Source: WLND01 sp040398845
GTDB lineage: Bacteria > Actinomycetota > Actinomycetes > S36-B12
Direction: 5' to 3'
Assembly (NCBI GenBank): GCA_040398845.1
Contig: JBBATH010000025.1
Coordinates: 1-15,882, forward strand
Length of the DNA: 15,882 nt
This document shows, piece by piece, positions 1 through 8,045 of this stretch (its first letter is position 1; each line of letters begins with the position of its first letter). Both the position numbers and the translations under genes were made by a program. The notes below the pieces were generated by a model that was not told where the DNA came from, did no database searches, and saw only the letters and a program-made list of their open reading frames with translations.

Positions 1-243
1 TGACCCCGCCTCCGCCCACGATCCAGCACGACCAACGATCGCGTAACGCAACAGTGCCCGACACCGAGATGGCTCCCCCCGCGGGCCGAGGGAGGCACAG
101 GCACCGGTGGACTCTCGGCCGGCAATCGGAATTCGCGCCGGGGACATGTTGTGCCGAGGGTTTCTGCCGTGGCAGGTATGTTGGACAGCGTTCCCTCAAA
201 GAACGCCCAAGGATGCCGCTTTCGCGAATGTAGAAGGTATTGC
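1..243. other. Upstream region of the Hsp70 cassette, no gene recognised
   Basis: No frame here has convincing coding character; short open frames overlap in several phases without recognisable motifs. A weak GC-rich dyad lies near 71-96 (GGCTCCC against GGGAGGC around a CCCGCGGG core) and could be the end of an upstream transcript. I could not assign a -35/-10 pair with confidence. The one useful signal is AGAAGG at 232-237, taken as the ribosome binding site of the next gene. Confidence 0.4.
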
Positions 244-2646
244 GTGTCTGCTGCACTCGATTGGCTACCGGGCTGGAATCAGTCTCCGATAACCGACCAG
301 GCGATTCGCGTCATCGGCATCGACCTGGGTACGACGAATTCCACGGTCACCGAGATCGTCCGGGATCCCACGTCCGGTGAGCCACCCGTTGCGAGCCTCA
401 TCGACATCCCGCAGCGGACGATGCAGGGCGAGGTCGTTCGCGACCTCGTTCCTTCGGTGGTCTCGCTGCTCGACGGGATCGAGTACGTCGGCGAGGGCGC
501 CCATCGCATGCGGTCGTCGGCGACCGTGCCGCTGCGTCGCGGCACCGATATCTGGTGGGAGACGAAGAACGAGATCGGCACCCGCCGGGAGTACCTCGGT
601 GCGCCTGAGGGCTATCGGACCCCGCGTGAGATCGCGGCCCGGGTCTTGACCTTTCTGCACGAGGCGGCGCTCGACGCGTCCGAGCGCCCGATCGACAGGG
701 TCGTCGTCACCGTCCCCGCATCGTTCCAGCTCACGCAGCGGCAGGACACGATCGACGCCGCAGCGGCGGCGGGGATCACGCTCGCGGGGCAGGATCTCTT
801 CGACGAGCCAGTGGCTGCATTCTTGGACTACGTCGTCAATTCGGCTGGCACGGTGCTCGCCGATCGTCCTCGAACACGTGTCATGGTGGTCGACTTCGGC
901 GGGGGCACTTGCGACGTCGCGTTGCTCGATGCGAGCCGCGCCGCCGACGGCGTGCTGAGCGTCGCGCGCAAGGGGGTGTCCCGATTCCATCGGATCGGCG
1001 GGTCCGACGTCGACCTCGTCATCGCAGCGCAGGTCCTGATGCCGCTGCTGCTCGAAGAGAACGGGATCGAGCCGTTCGCGCTGAACTACAAGCTGAAGCG
1101 CGACTTCGTGCTGCCCGCCCTCGCTTCGCTTGCCGAGCAGTTGAAGAAGAAGCTGAGCGACCTCGTGACGCACCGGATCCAGCTCGGGACATTCAACAAG
1201 GACGATCCGGCCCTTCGGGTGACCCTGCCCACCCCCTTCGACGTTCCGACCGGCCACCCCGAGATCGGCGTCATTCGCCTTGCCCAACCCGAGTTGACGC
1301 TCGCGCAGATGCGATCCGCGACGAAGCGCTTTGTCAGCTCCACCCTGCTCGCACCTCTGACCGACGAGTACTACCAGGCAGCCTCGATCTTCTCGCCGAT
1401 TCGAGACACGCTCACGAGGGCAGACTGGACCCCGATGCACATTGACTATGTGCTGCTCGTCGGTGGTGCGAGCCTGGACTACTCGGTGCGGGAGGCCCTC
1501 ACCTCCTACTTCTCCGACGCGAGCATTCTCACCTACTCCGATCCCCTCGATGCGCAGCGATGCGTCGGACGAGGCGCTGCGTATCAGGCGCTCCTGCTGG
1601 CCGCGTACGGCGTGAGCCCCTTGCGGGCCACCATCGCCGACGCGATCAGCGTTCGTACCTCGTCGGGTCCGCAGGTGGTGATCGCGGCGAATACGCCGCT
1701 GCCCTACTCTGCCGACGGGTCATGGGAGACCATCACCGGCCTGGCGATGGCCGAGGGCGCCGAGCGAGGCGCCGTGAAGCTGCACGCGGAGTTCCTGAGC
1801 GGGGAGCGGACCCTGCACTCGCAGGTCCGTGAATTGCTGGCGCCCGTTGCGCAGGGCGACCCAATCACCCTGCGGATCAAAGTCGACGACAACCAGCGGA
1901 TGCAGATACGAATGGAAGTCCAGACGCAGACGGGCGGCCAGCAGTTCGAGGTCGACCTCGACAATCCGTTTTCCGTGACCGCCAATCCAAACGCCGACCG
2001 GGATCGAATCCTCGAACTCGAGGAGGAGATCGCACGCTCGTCCGGGAACCGGCAGCGTGTCCTGCTCAGGGACATGGCGCTCCTGCACTTCAAGCTCAAA
2101 GAGTATGAGCGGGCGCGTCAATTGCTCGAGGGGCTCCTCGCCTCGGCCGCGGGCAGTGAGAGCAGCTGGCTCCTCGTCCAGCTGGGGCTGATCTGCGGAG
2201 AGATGGGCGACATCCAGGCTCAGGTCGAGTACTACAAGGAGGCCATCCGGCAGGGTCAGTCGAGTTCCGCCGCGTTCAACCTCGCCCTTGCCCTGCGCAA
2301 GGAGAATCCCGCTCAGGCCCTCGAGATGATCGACATTCGAATCGAGCACTCGGGCGACGGCCCCGCGCACAGCCTGCGCGGGATGATCCTCAAGGAGCTC
2401 TCGCGGCCGGACGAGGCTGGCTCGGCATGGCAGGCGGCGGTCGCGCTCATGCCCGACCTCCCGGCGCTCTCCGACTTCGAACTGGGCTGGCTTCGCTCGG
2501 CGGCGTCGAGCCTGGGCGACGAAGCACTCGTCGCCGCGATCGATAAGGAGCGCAAGGACCGCAAGTCGAAGGCTCAGAACTCTGGCGACGATGGTGACGC
2601 CGGCCAACTGCCAGGCGGAGCGGCGCTGCCCGACTGGCGCGACTGA
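244..2646 (+). CDS. Hsp70/DnaK-like ATPase with C-terminal TPR-like repeats
   Basis: This is an Hsp70-family chaperone ATPase, about 800 aa from the GTG at 244. I chose that start because AGAAGG (232-237) lies 6 nt upstream and little recognisable protein precedes it; ATG 151 and ATG 178 are in-frame alternatives with poor ribosome binding sites. Visible motifs, numbered from 244, are phosphate-1 GIDLGTTNS (25-33), the VTVPASF segment, phosphate-2 DFGGGTCD (217-224) and the adenosine motif VGGAS (406-410). A beta-rich stretch follows (about 460-590), in the place of the substrate-binding domain. A helical region (about 600-750) reads as TPR-like repeats, and the tail is charged. Canonical DnaK has a helical lid and no TPRs, so this is a specialised paralogue. 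There is no signal peptide, so it should be cytoplasmic. It overlaps the helicase gene by one base (TGATG), implying translational coupling. The Hsp70 assignment is firm; the client and role are unknown. Confidence 0.9.
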   Translation: MSAALDWLPGWNQSPITDQAIRVIGIDLGTTNSTVTEIVRDPTSGEPPVASLIDIPQRTMQGEVVRDLVPSVVSLLDGIEYVGEGAHRMRSSATVPLRRGTDIWWETKNEIGTRREYLGAPEGYRTPREIAARVLTFLHEAALDASERPIDRVVVTVPASFQLTQRQDTIDAAAAAGITLAGQDLFDEPVAAFLDYVVNSAGTVLADRPRTRVMVVDFGGGTCDVALLDASRAADGVLSVARKGVSRFHRIGGSDVDLVIAAQVLMPLLLEENGIEPFALNYKLKRDFVLPALASLAEQLKKKLSDLVTHRIQLGTFNKDDPALRVTLPTPFDVPTGHPEIGVIRLAQPELTLAQMRSATKRFVSSTLLAPLTDEYYQAASIFSPIRDTLTRADWTPMHIDYVLLVGGASLDYSVREALTSYFSDASILTYSDPLDAQRCVGRGAAYQALLLAAYGVSPLRATIADAISVRTSSGPQVVIAANTPLPYSADGSWETITGLAMAEGAERGAVKLHAEFLSGERTLHSQVRELLAPVAQGDPITLRIKVDDNQRMQIRMEVQTQTGGQQFEVDLDNPFSVTANPNADRDRILELEEEIARSSGNRQRVLLRDMALLHFKLKEYERARQLLEGLLASAAGSESSWLLVQLGLICGEMGDIQAQVEYYKEAIRQGQSSSAAFNLALALRKENPAQALEMIDIRIEHSGDGPAHSLRGMILKELSRPDEAGSAWQAAVALMPDLPALSDFELGWLRSAASSLGDEALVAAIDKERKDRKSKAQNSGDDGDAGQLPGGAALPDWRD

Positions 2647-4087
2647 TGTGGGTCGTGCCGCTGAGCCATCTCACCGAGGACCAGCTCAGTGCCGTCCAGC
2701 TCTCCAGTGCCAAGCACCGCGTCATCGTTGGAGGACCCGGCTCAGGCAAGACCCTCGTGCTGGCGCACCGCGCCCAGCGACTCCTGGCGGCCGGCGCAGC
2801 CCCTGACGGCTTGCCTGTTTTCGTCTTCACCAACGTGCTTGCGAGCTACCTCAAGGAAGGCCTCACCGAGCTCGGGCTGCCGCCAGGCACCGTCTCCACA
2901 TTCGACTCGTGGTGCCTAGGGCTCTTCGACTCACTCGTCGGCGGACCTCGACCGACGGCATGGTCCGGCGGTCGTGCCGTGGGTATCGACTTCGAGGCGA
3001 TGCGCCTCGCGGTCCTTGCCAAGGTCGAGGTTACGCGACCTGCTCCGGTGCTCGAAGTCGCACTCGTCGACGAGGGCCAGGACCTGTCCGAATCCGCAAT
3101 TCGCCTCATCGCTGCGGCATCGAAGCACGTGACCTTGGCGATGGACGCCCGGCAGCAGCTGTACTCGACCGGCATGGACATCCAGACCGCGTGCGACCTG
3201 CTCGGCGTGCAGCGGGCGTCGTCATCGCTCCTCACCGCCTATCGGTGCACGCCGCTCATCGTCGACGTCGCAGCNNNNNNNNNNNNNNNNNNNNNNNNNN
3301 NNNNNNNNNNNNNNNNNNNNNNNNNNNNNNNNNNNNNNNNNNNNNNNNNNNNNNNNNNNNNNNNNNNNNNNNNNCGTCATCGCTCCTCACCGCCTATCGG
3401 TGCACGCCGCTCATCGTCGACGTCGCAGCGGAATTCCTCCCGACGGACGAGGAGTCTGCGATCTTCCGGGCGGCGAACCTCCTGCCGCTCGACGGCGTCG
3501 AGACGCCGGTGCTCTTCACCGCCGAGGATCCGAAGGCCGAGATGGACGAGCTCGCGGCACTCCTGGGCGAGCGGGCGATGCTCGGCCACGCGAGCGCGGT
3601 CCTCGTCCCCAACCGCGCAGCCGAGCGAAGGATCGTGAAGGAGCTGAGCGACCGGTCGGTGCAGGTATCGACCAGGGACGACCTCACGTTCGGCGACCTG
3701 CGTCCGATCGTCATGACCTACCACTCGGCCAAGGGGCTCACCGTCGATGCCGTCTTCATGCCGGACCTCACCGAGAAGGCATTCGCGAAAGTGACGGAGT
3801 CTGCGCAGCGCGAGCGCATGCTCTTCGTCGGCATCACTCGCGCGACGCGCTGGGCATGGCTCGGTACGAGACGTGACGGCAGTCTCGCTGAGATCGATCG
3901 ACTACAGAAGCTCAGCCGCCGAAAGTCGTTGCGGATGCTTCCCGATGAGCACTTCTCGTCTGCGCTATCAACCACGGCACCGCGACCCAGAATCGCGGTC
4001 GCGGCCAAGAAGGCTGCTCCTGCCAGAAAGGCAGTACCGGCCAAGAAGGCCGCGCGGCCCGCGCTCAACATCGCAGACCTGCTGTAG
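2646..4087 (+). CDS. UvrD/PcrA-like SF1 helicase, split by a false assembly gap
   Basis: This is a superfamily 1 ATP-dependent helicase. The gene contains a 100-N run at 3275-3374 flanked by identical 55-bp copies. Dropping 155 bases (the Ns plus one copy) gives one continuous 428-aa frame, and the numbering here is from that repaired protein. Motifs: Q-type LTEDQ near residue 9, Walker A GGPGSGKT (29-36), Walker B VDEGQD (141-146), TAYRCT just before the gap, HSAKGL (308-313) and motif VI VGITRATR (343-350). UvrD and PcrA are about 700 aa, so this compact form probably lacks the large 1B/2B insertions. The C-terminus carries AAKKAAPARKA and AVPAKKAA repeats, a basic histone-H1-like tail that could bind nucleic acid. 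As given, the frame is shifted across the gap, so automated annotation would split it into two partial genes. It is translationally coupled to the Hsp70 gene. Confidence 0.88.
3220..3274 (+). repeat. 55-bp copy left of the assembly gap
   Basis: These 55 bases are identical to 3375-3429 and end exactly where the Ns begin. In the helicase frame they encode the segment containing SSLLTAYRCTPL. The pattern fits two contigs that overlap by one k-mer and were joined with a fixed N spacer, not a biological duplication. Confidence 0.95.
3275..3374. other. Run of 100 Ns (scaffold gap of nominal length)
   Basis: The run is exactly 100 undetermined bases, a conventional placeholder length. Because both sides carry the same 55 bases, the true missing sequence is probably zero and the contigs should be merged. 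The merge removes 155 bases and brings the downstream frame back into phase with the start at 2646. Confidence 0.95.
3375..3429 (+). repeat. 55-bp copy right of the assembly gap
   Basis: This is an exact copy of 3220-3274 and starts at the first base after the Ns. In its own frame it again encodes SSLLTAYRCTPL and then reads straight on into the rest of the helicase, so it is the same locus sequenced at the end of a second contig. Confidence 0.95.
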
Positions 4088-4098
4088 GAGGAGACAAG

Positions 4099-6690
4099 AT
4101 GAGCGACCCATTGACCGAGTTCATCGAGGCAAGCGTCCTTCTGGCAGGAATCGGCGATCCCTCAGGCGCGACCGCGGCAGCGGCGAACGATCACGTGGCG
4201 ATGGTGCGCAGCTCGATCGCCCTTCCGCTTCCACGCACTGAGAAGCGTCTGCGCGTTCCGCTCGAGGTGGCGGGCCAGATGCTCACGGGCATCGGCGATG
4301 GCCCGCGGCTCTATGACCGCTACCTGCTGCCCCCCGCAGTTCAGGCGCTTTCGGCCGCCGTGCTCGCCGACCCGCAGGTCCTGTCGCACGCCGAGAGGGT
4401 GATGAACGCCTGGCGAGAGGTTATTGGCGAGCTCGCGGACGGCGCTGCTCTCACCAGCATCCTCGCGACCATCGACGGGGATCGCTGGAAATCCATCGTC
4501 GACCCGGGGGATTTCCCGATGGCAGTGGAGTCACTGCTTGATCCGGCCTGGGGCATCTGGGATGCCTCCGCACGTGCGGCACTCGCCTCACTGCCGCCTG
4601 GCATCAAGGCGGGTGATCGTCTGCCCTTGCTGCTGGGCCTGTGGGCGGGCGCAGGCCGGACCCCGCAGCTGGAGGCCGACTGGCTGAAGGCCGAGGAATG
4701 GATCGATGCCGATTCGCACGCGATCGCGGCCGAGAGTGATCTCGGCGCAGCCCGCGTCTGGGCCATGAGTTCGAGCAGCCCCGTTTATCAGCAGATCGAC
4801 CGGCACGCCGTCGACGCATTCGTTGCCTGGGCCTACCGGCGCGCAGGCACCTGGCAGACATTCACCTCAGCCGATCCCGAGATCCACTCGCGACTGCGCG
4901 AGCAGTGGCCTGAGCCGCCAGCCGCGAGCGGCGAAGGATGGCCTGCGTGGGTGAAGAAGGCCGTGTCGATCAATGCGATCAAGGAGCAGGCGGCACGGCC
5001 GACCGTCGTGAGGGCCCCTGTCGCCACGACCGAGGGCCTGCTCGCGGATCTCGGCGCGATGATCGGGATCGAGCAGGCGAAGGCTGAGATCGCCGGGATC
5101 GTGAACCTTGCCCGGATGGAGCAGGCCCGGGCGGCCCAGGGCCTTCCGACGAGCATCGTCAACCTTCACATGGTGTTCAGCGGGAATCCCGGGACTGGCA
5201 AGACAACGGTCGCGCGGCTGTATGGCCAGATCCTCCGCTCGCTCGGGCTCCTCTCGAGCGGGAACTTCATCGAAGTCACCCGGGCTAACCTCGTCGGCAA
5301 GTACCACGCCGAAGCGAGCGAGAAGACCCGGCGCGCACTCGATGCGGCAGACGGGGGAGTCCTCTTCATCGACGAGGCCTACTCGCTCACCGACGGCCCA
5401 TCCCATAGCGACGGTGCGGAGGTCATCAACGAGCTCGTCGCGGCGATGGAGTCACGACGCGGGTCATTCGCGCTCGTGGTCGCCGGATACCCGGGAGTTA
5501 TGGCGAAGTTCCTCGAGTCGAATCCTGGGCTCGGCAGTCGCTTTCGGGACACCGTCCTCTTCCCTGATCTGTCGAACGCGACTTTGTATGACGCGCTTGT
5601 CGGCATGCTCACGGGGGACGGCTACCGAATCGACGAAGCAGCCGTCACACCGATCAAGGACTGGATCGCGGCCATCCCGCGCGGGGAGGGCTTCGGCAAC
5701 GTCCGGGAGATGCGCAAGCTCACCGGGATCCTCAGGGAACGTATGGCGTCGAGGTTCGCACTGGACCCGTCAGCCGCTCCGATCGAGGTCGTGCTGAGAA
5801 CTGACGTTCCCACGCTCGGTCCCGGCGAATTCGATGAGGTGGCCTACGAGTCGGCGATTGCCGATCTGGACTCCCTCGTGGGACTCGCTCCGGTGAAGGC
5901 AGCGATCCGCGGGTTGACTGACAAGGCCCGGCTTGCGCAGCTCGTGCAGGCGAGGGGCAAGACCGTCGCGCCGATCGAGATCGGGCACATGGTGTTCACG
6001 GGCAACCCCGGCACGGGCAAGACCACCGTGGCGGTCGGCATCGGGCGCATCCTCGTCGCGCTCGGACTGCTGCGCAACGGTCATGTCCACGTCGTTGGCC
6101 AGGCATCGCTCATCGGCGAGTACCTGGGGCAGACAGCGCCGAAGGTCCGGGCCGCGATCCAGCAGGCACTTGACGGCGTGCTGTTCATCGACGAGGCATA
6201 CGCCCTGACCGCCAGTACGCACGCGGGCGCGTACCAGCGCGAGGCCGTCACGACACTGGTTGACGAGATGGAGCGGCATCGCGGCAGACTCGTCGTCATC
6301 ATGGCCGGATACCCCGACCAGATGGCGACATTCCTTCAGTCGAACGAGGGACTGAAATCCAGGGTTGCCCACAGCATCGACTTCCCTGATTTCGATCGAG
6401 CGCAAATGCGGAGCAACGCAGTGAGCATGGTGCATCAACGACGCATGCGCATCGATGACGACGCAGCCGATGCGATCGCCGACCTCTGCGCAGCCATGGC
6501 CGCGCAACCTGGCTTCGCCAATGCGCGAACAGTGCGGAACTTGGTTGACGAGGCCGTCACGCGTCATGCCTCGCGCGTCGTGCGAGACCCTGAACTGCAG
6601 AAAGACTCGAGGGCACTCATGACGATTGAGAAGCAGGACGTTCCTGAAGTCGAGGCCGTGACTGCCGTTCCATTCGGGTTCATAGCCTGA
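4099..6690 (+). CDS. Tandem CbxX/CfqX (SpoVK-type) AAA+ ATPase
   Basis: This 863-aa AAA+ protein has two CbxX/CfqX-type modules. The start is well supported: AGGAGG (4086-4091), overlapping the helicase stop, lies 7 nt from the ATG. Module 1 has Walker A GNPGTGKTT (362-370), Walker B VLFIDEAYSL (D425, E426) and an arginine-finger segment GSRFR (R481). Module 2 has GNPGTGKTT (635-643), VLFIDEAYAL (D698, E699) and KSRV (R755). Both sites look intact, so both modules should hydrolyse ATP. Residues 1 to about 310 are predicted mainly helical and match nothing I know. The family includes Rubisco activase CbxX, sporulation SpoVK and the EccA ATPases of type VII secretion, and acts by threading or remodelling protein partners; no Rubisco or ESX genes are seen here. 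No membrane segment is visible. As last gene of the cassette it could remodel the Hsp70 or helicase complex, which is inference. Confidence 0.9.
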   Translation: MSDPLTEFIEASVLLAGIGDPSGATAAAANDHVAMVRSSIALPLPRTEKRLRVPLEVAGQMLTGIGDGPRLYDRYLLPPAVQALSAAVLADPQVLSHAERVMNAWREVIGELADGAALTSILATIDGDRWKSIVDPGDFPMAVESLLDPAWGIWDASARAALASLPPGIKAGDRLPLLLGLWAGAGRTPQLEADWLKAEEWIDADSHAIAAESDLGAARVWAMSSSSPVYQQIDRHAVDAFVAWAYRRAGTWQTFTSADPEIHSRLREQWPEPPAASGEGWPAWVKKAVSINAIKEQAARPTVVRAPVATTEGLLADLGAMIGIEQAKAEIAGIVNLARMEQARAAQGLPTSIVNLHMVFSGNPGTGKTTVARLYGQILRSLGLLSSGNFIEVTRANLVGKYHAEASEKTRRALDAADGGVLFIDEAYSLTDGPSHSDGAEVINELVAAMESRRGSFALVVAGYPGVMAKFLESNPGLGSRFRDTVLFPDLSNATLYDALVGMLTGDGYRIDEAAVTPIKDWIAAIPRGEGFGNVREMRKLTGILRERMASRFALDPSAAPIEVVLRTDVPTLGPGEFDEVAYESAIADLDSLVGLAPVKAAIRGLTDKARLAQLVQARGKTVAPIEIGHMVFTGNPGTGKTTVAVGIGRILVALGLLRNGHVHVVGQASLIGEYLGQTAPKVRAAIQQALDGVLFIDEAYALTASTHAGAYQREAVTTLVDEMERHRGRLVVIMAGYPDQMATFLQSNEGLKSRVAHSIDFPDFDRAQMRSNAVSMVHQRRMRIDDDAADAIADLCAAMAAQPGFANARTVRNLVDEAVTRHASRVVRDPELQKDSRALMTIEKQDVPEVEAVTAVPFGFIA

Positions 6691-7091
6691 CGCGCAGTGA
6701 GCATGCGTGGGCAGTCCCTGTCCTGCGGATCGGTCTGCGTAGGGCCTTGAGTGCTCCTCCCAGAGTGTTTCAAGGTCGGCTGCGTGCGCGGATGGTGGCT
6801 GCCTCGTGGACCTGCTGGTACTCCAGGGTGCTCATCGATGGTCTCGCTGAGGAAGGCGAGCAGCTCGTGACGAATGGCGCCGACGTCATAGAGCGCCGCC
6901 TCGGCGGTCGGGTCGATGAGGAGGTCGAGGTCGCTTTCGCCAGTGTCGTCGCCTCGTGCGGCTGAGCCGAACACCCGCGGATTCGTGGCGTGGTGGGCTG
7001 AGACGATGTCGTGTACCTCGCGTCGAGGCGAATCGGGCTGGGGCCTGGCCCAGCGACGGATGCGACAAGCGCGTTGCTGCTTGTAATTCAA
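6564..7091 (-). CDS. Minimal nucleotidyltransferase (MNT) domain, probably decayed
   Basis: On the minus strand, residues around 40-60 read VFGSAARGDDTGESDLDLLI, the GSxxRGxxxxxSDxDLL signature of minimal nucleotidyltransferases (polymerase-beta fold), as in MntA antitoxins of HEPN/MNT pairs. The next segment (ALYDVGAIRHELLAFLSE) also fits. After that the frame turns to low-complexity proline- and serine-rich sequence and overlaps antisense the 3' end of the AAA+ gene down to 6564, so the last strand with the third carboxylate appears lost by frameshift or deletion. The only upstream start is TTG at 7091, inside the promoter/operator of the divergent toxin gene. No intact HEPN partner is visible. 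Most likely it is a remnant; the recognisable part is about 6840-7030. Confidence 0.6.
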   Translation of the reverse strand: MNYKQQRACRIRRWARPQPDSPRREVHDIVSAHHATNPRVFGSAARGDDTGESDLDLLIDPTAEAALYDVGAIRHELLAFLSETIDEHPGVPAGPRGSHHPRTQPTLKHSGRSTQGPTQTDPQDRDCPRMLTARQAMNPNGTAVTASTSGTSCFSIVMSALESFCSSGSRTTREA

Positions 7092-7107
7092 TGCATTACG
7101 CTAGCAA
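7074..7107 (+). promoter_or_regulatory. Dyad-symmetric promoter/operator of the BrnT-like/RHH module
   Basis: Two nested inverted repeats share one centre near 7091: TTGCT (7074-7078) with AGCAA (7103-7107), and GTAAT (7083-7087) with ATTAC (7095-7099). The same stretch reads as a promoter: TTGCTG (7074-7079), 17-bp spacer, TACGCT (7097-7102). The GTG at 7109 is 7 nt past the -10, which would make a leaderless mRNA. Such a dyad over the promoter is what a self-repressing ribbon-helix-helix antitoxin would bind. The sequence is seen; the binding is inferred. Confidence 0.5.
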
Positions 7108-7108
7108 T

Positions 7109-7405
7109 GTGCTGGAGGACGTCGACTGGTCGCACCGCGGCGACTACATGCAGGCCAGGCACAGCATCACTGTCCCGGTTGCCAACGACGCGGTGCACGA
7201 CCCCGAGCGTGTAGTGATCGACCCGGACTACAACAGCATCAGTGCAAGCAGCATCCGAATCATCGGCTACTCGACCCTTGCGGGAGCGGTCGTCACGGTG
7301 ATCGTGCTCGTGGATGGGGGAGTCGTCTACGGGGTGAACGGATGGCTCGCGAACGCGAAGGACAAGCGGATCTACATGGAGGCACGCGATTATGAGCAGG
7401 ATTGA
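7109..7405 (+). CDS. BrnT-like toxin candidate
   Basis: This small protein has 98 aa from GTG 7109, or 104 aa from ATG 7091. I prefer 7109 because the ATG lies inside the promoter dyad. The core reads VVIDPDYNSISASSIRIIGY, then a hydrophobic strand (VVTVIVLV), then GVNGWLANAKDKRIY. The pattern strand, RIIGYS, long strand, GxNGWxAN, xDxRIY resembles small actinobacterial proteins found upstream of ribbon-helix-helix genes and recalls the RelE-like BrnT fold, so a ribosome-dependent RNase is plausible. I cannot name catalytic residues with confidence. Its stop overlaps the next start by 14 nt, the toxin-first order typical of BrnT/BrnA. The pair context gives most of the support. Confidence 0.6.
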   Translation: MLEDVDWSHRGDYMQARHSITVPVANDAVHDPERVVIDPDYNSISASSIRIIGYSTLAGAVVTVIVLVDGGVVYGVNGWLANAKDKRIYMEARDYEQD

Positions 7406-7712
7406 TGACAAGTTGGAGGCCGTGGCGGCGGCGGTCGAGGCAGCGGAGATGTCGGCCGATCCGAACGCGCCGCTCCCGGCAGGCACGAGCGTGACCCGCG
7501 GGCATCCGCGTGCCCGGAACCTCCAGGTGCGGTTTCGCGACGACGAGTTCGACGCGCTCACGGCATACGCAAGCCAGCAGGGACTTCCGGTGTCGACTGT
7601 CGTCCGGCTGCTGGTCCTCAAGGCGATCGCGCCGGTCGATGATCTCAATGCCGCACTCGACCGACTCGAGAGCGACGTGGCTGCTGTTCGGCGCTCTGCC
7701 CTGAGCGCATAG
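7392..7712 (+). CDS. Ribbon-helix-helix (CopG-like) antitoxin
   Basis: This 106-aa protein starts at ATG 7392, with GGAGG (7378-7382) 9 nt upstream inside the toxin gene. Residues about 40-75 (LQVRFRDDEFDALTAYASQQ, then GLPVSTVVRLLVLKAI) form the strand-helix-helix pattern of CopG/MetJ ribbon-helix-helix DNA-binding domains. The N-terminal 35 residues are acidic and helical, and the C-terminal helix is charged; one of them probably contacts the toxin. The overlap with the upstream gene, the size and the fold indicate a type II antitoxin that also represses its own promoter, plausibly through the dyad at 7074-7107. The fold is fairly clear; toxin binding is inference. Confidence 0.65.
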   Translation: MSRIDDKLEAVAAAVEAAEMSADPNAPLPAGTSVTRGHPRARNLQVRFRDDEFDALTAYASQQGLPVSTVVRLLVLKAIAPVDDLNAALDRLESDVAAVRRSALSA

Positions 7713-7714
7713 GC

Positions 7715-7730
7715 GAATCGAACGTGCGCG
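7715..7730 (+). repeat. 16-bp motif after the RHH antitoxin stop (copy 1)
   Basis: GAATCGAACGTGCGCG begins 3 nt after the stop of the RHH antitoxin gene. A copy differing at one base (GAATTGAACGTGCGCG) lies at 9756-9771, 5 nt after the stop of the second module. Both could be module boundaries or 3'-UTR elements; one such match could also arise by chance in a window of this size. Confidence 0.4.
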
Positions 7731-7746
7731 CCGGGCGTGCATGCAT

Positions 7747-7782
7747 GCTGCCGCATGGAGGTGCAGATGGTGGTGCGGCAGC
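7747..7782 (+). terminator. Possible hairpin terminator without U-tract
   Basis: GCTGCCGCA (7747-7755) and TGCGGCAGC (7774-7782) form a perfect 9-bp stem around an 18-nt loop, about 35 nt after the antitoxin stop. No run of T follows, so it may only be an mRNA-end structure. Confidence 0.3.
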
Positions 7783-8021
7783 GCGGATTCGTGAGGGGAT
7801 CTCGTTGATCGCGCGACCAAGCGCTCGTGTCCTGCCAGCGTCTTCTTGCATGCGAGGGTAAGGCCGGAAAGTCCCCGAGAGCTCCGGACGAACGACAATC
7901 CGCAGCGCCACCGGAGCGAAGCACGAAACTCACCGAAGTTGGCAGTATCCCCTTGGCTCGCCACCCGCAAAAAGAGGACGCCGGAATCAGGAGTGGCCGC
8001 GACACCTGCCTTTGGCAGTAG

Positions 8022-8045
8022 ATCGCGCAATCGCGCAATCGCGCA
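8022..8045 (+). repeat. Three tandem copies of an 8-bp unit
   Basis: ATCGCGCA occurs three times head to tail without mismatch. It is a small microsatellite-like array in non-coding sequence; nothing around it gives it a function. Confidence 0.7.

Noticed and set aside
265..1440. Long minus-strand open frame opposite the Hsp70 gene
   Set aside because: It is the antisense shadow of a GC-biased real gene; its translation is arginine-rich with no motif, while the plus strand carries all Hsp70 motifs.
3220..3429. A true direct repeat in the helicase gene
   Set aside because: The copies abut the Ns exactly, are identical, and merging them restores the frame; a contig overlap explains this fully.
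7715..7730. tRNA T-arm or attachment site on the minus strand (GTTCGATTC)
   Set aside because: The flanking bases cannot form the 5-bp T stem and no other tRNA arms are present.
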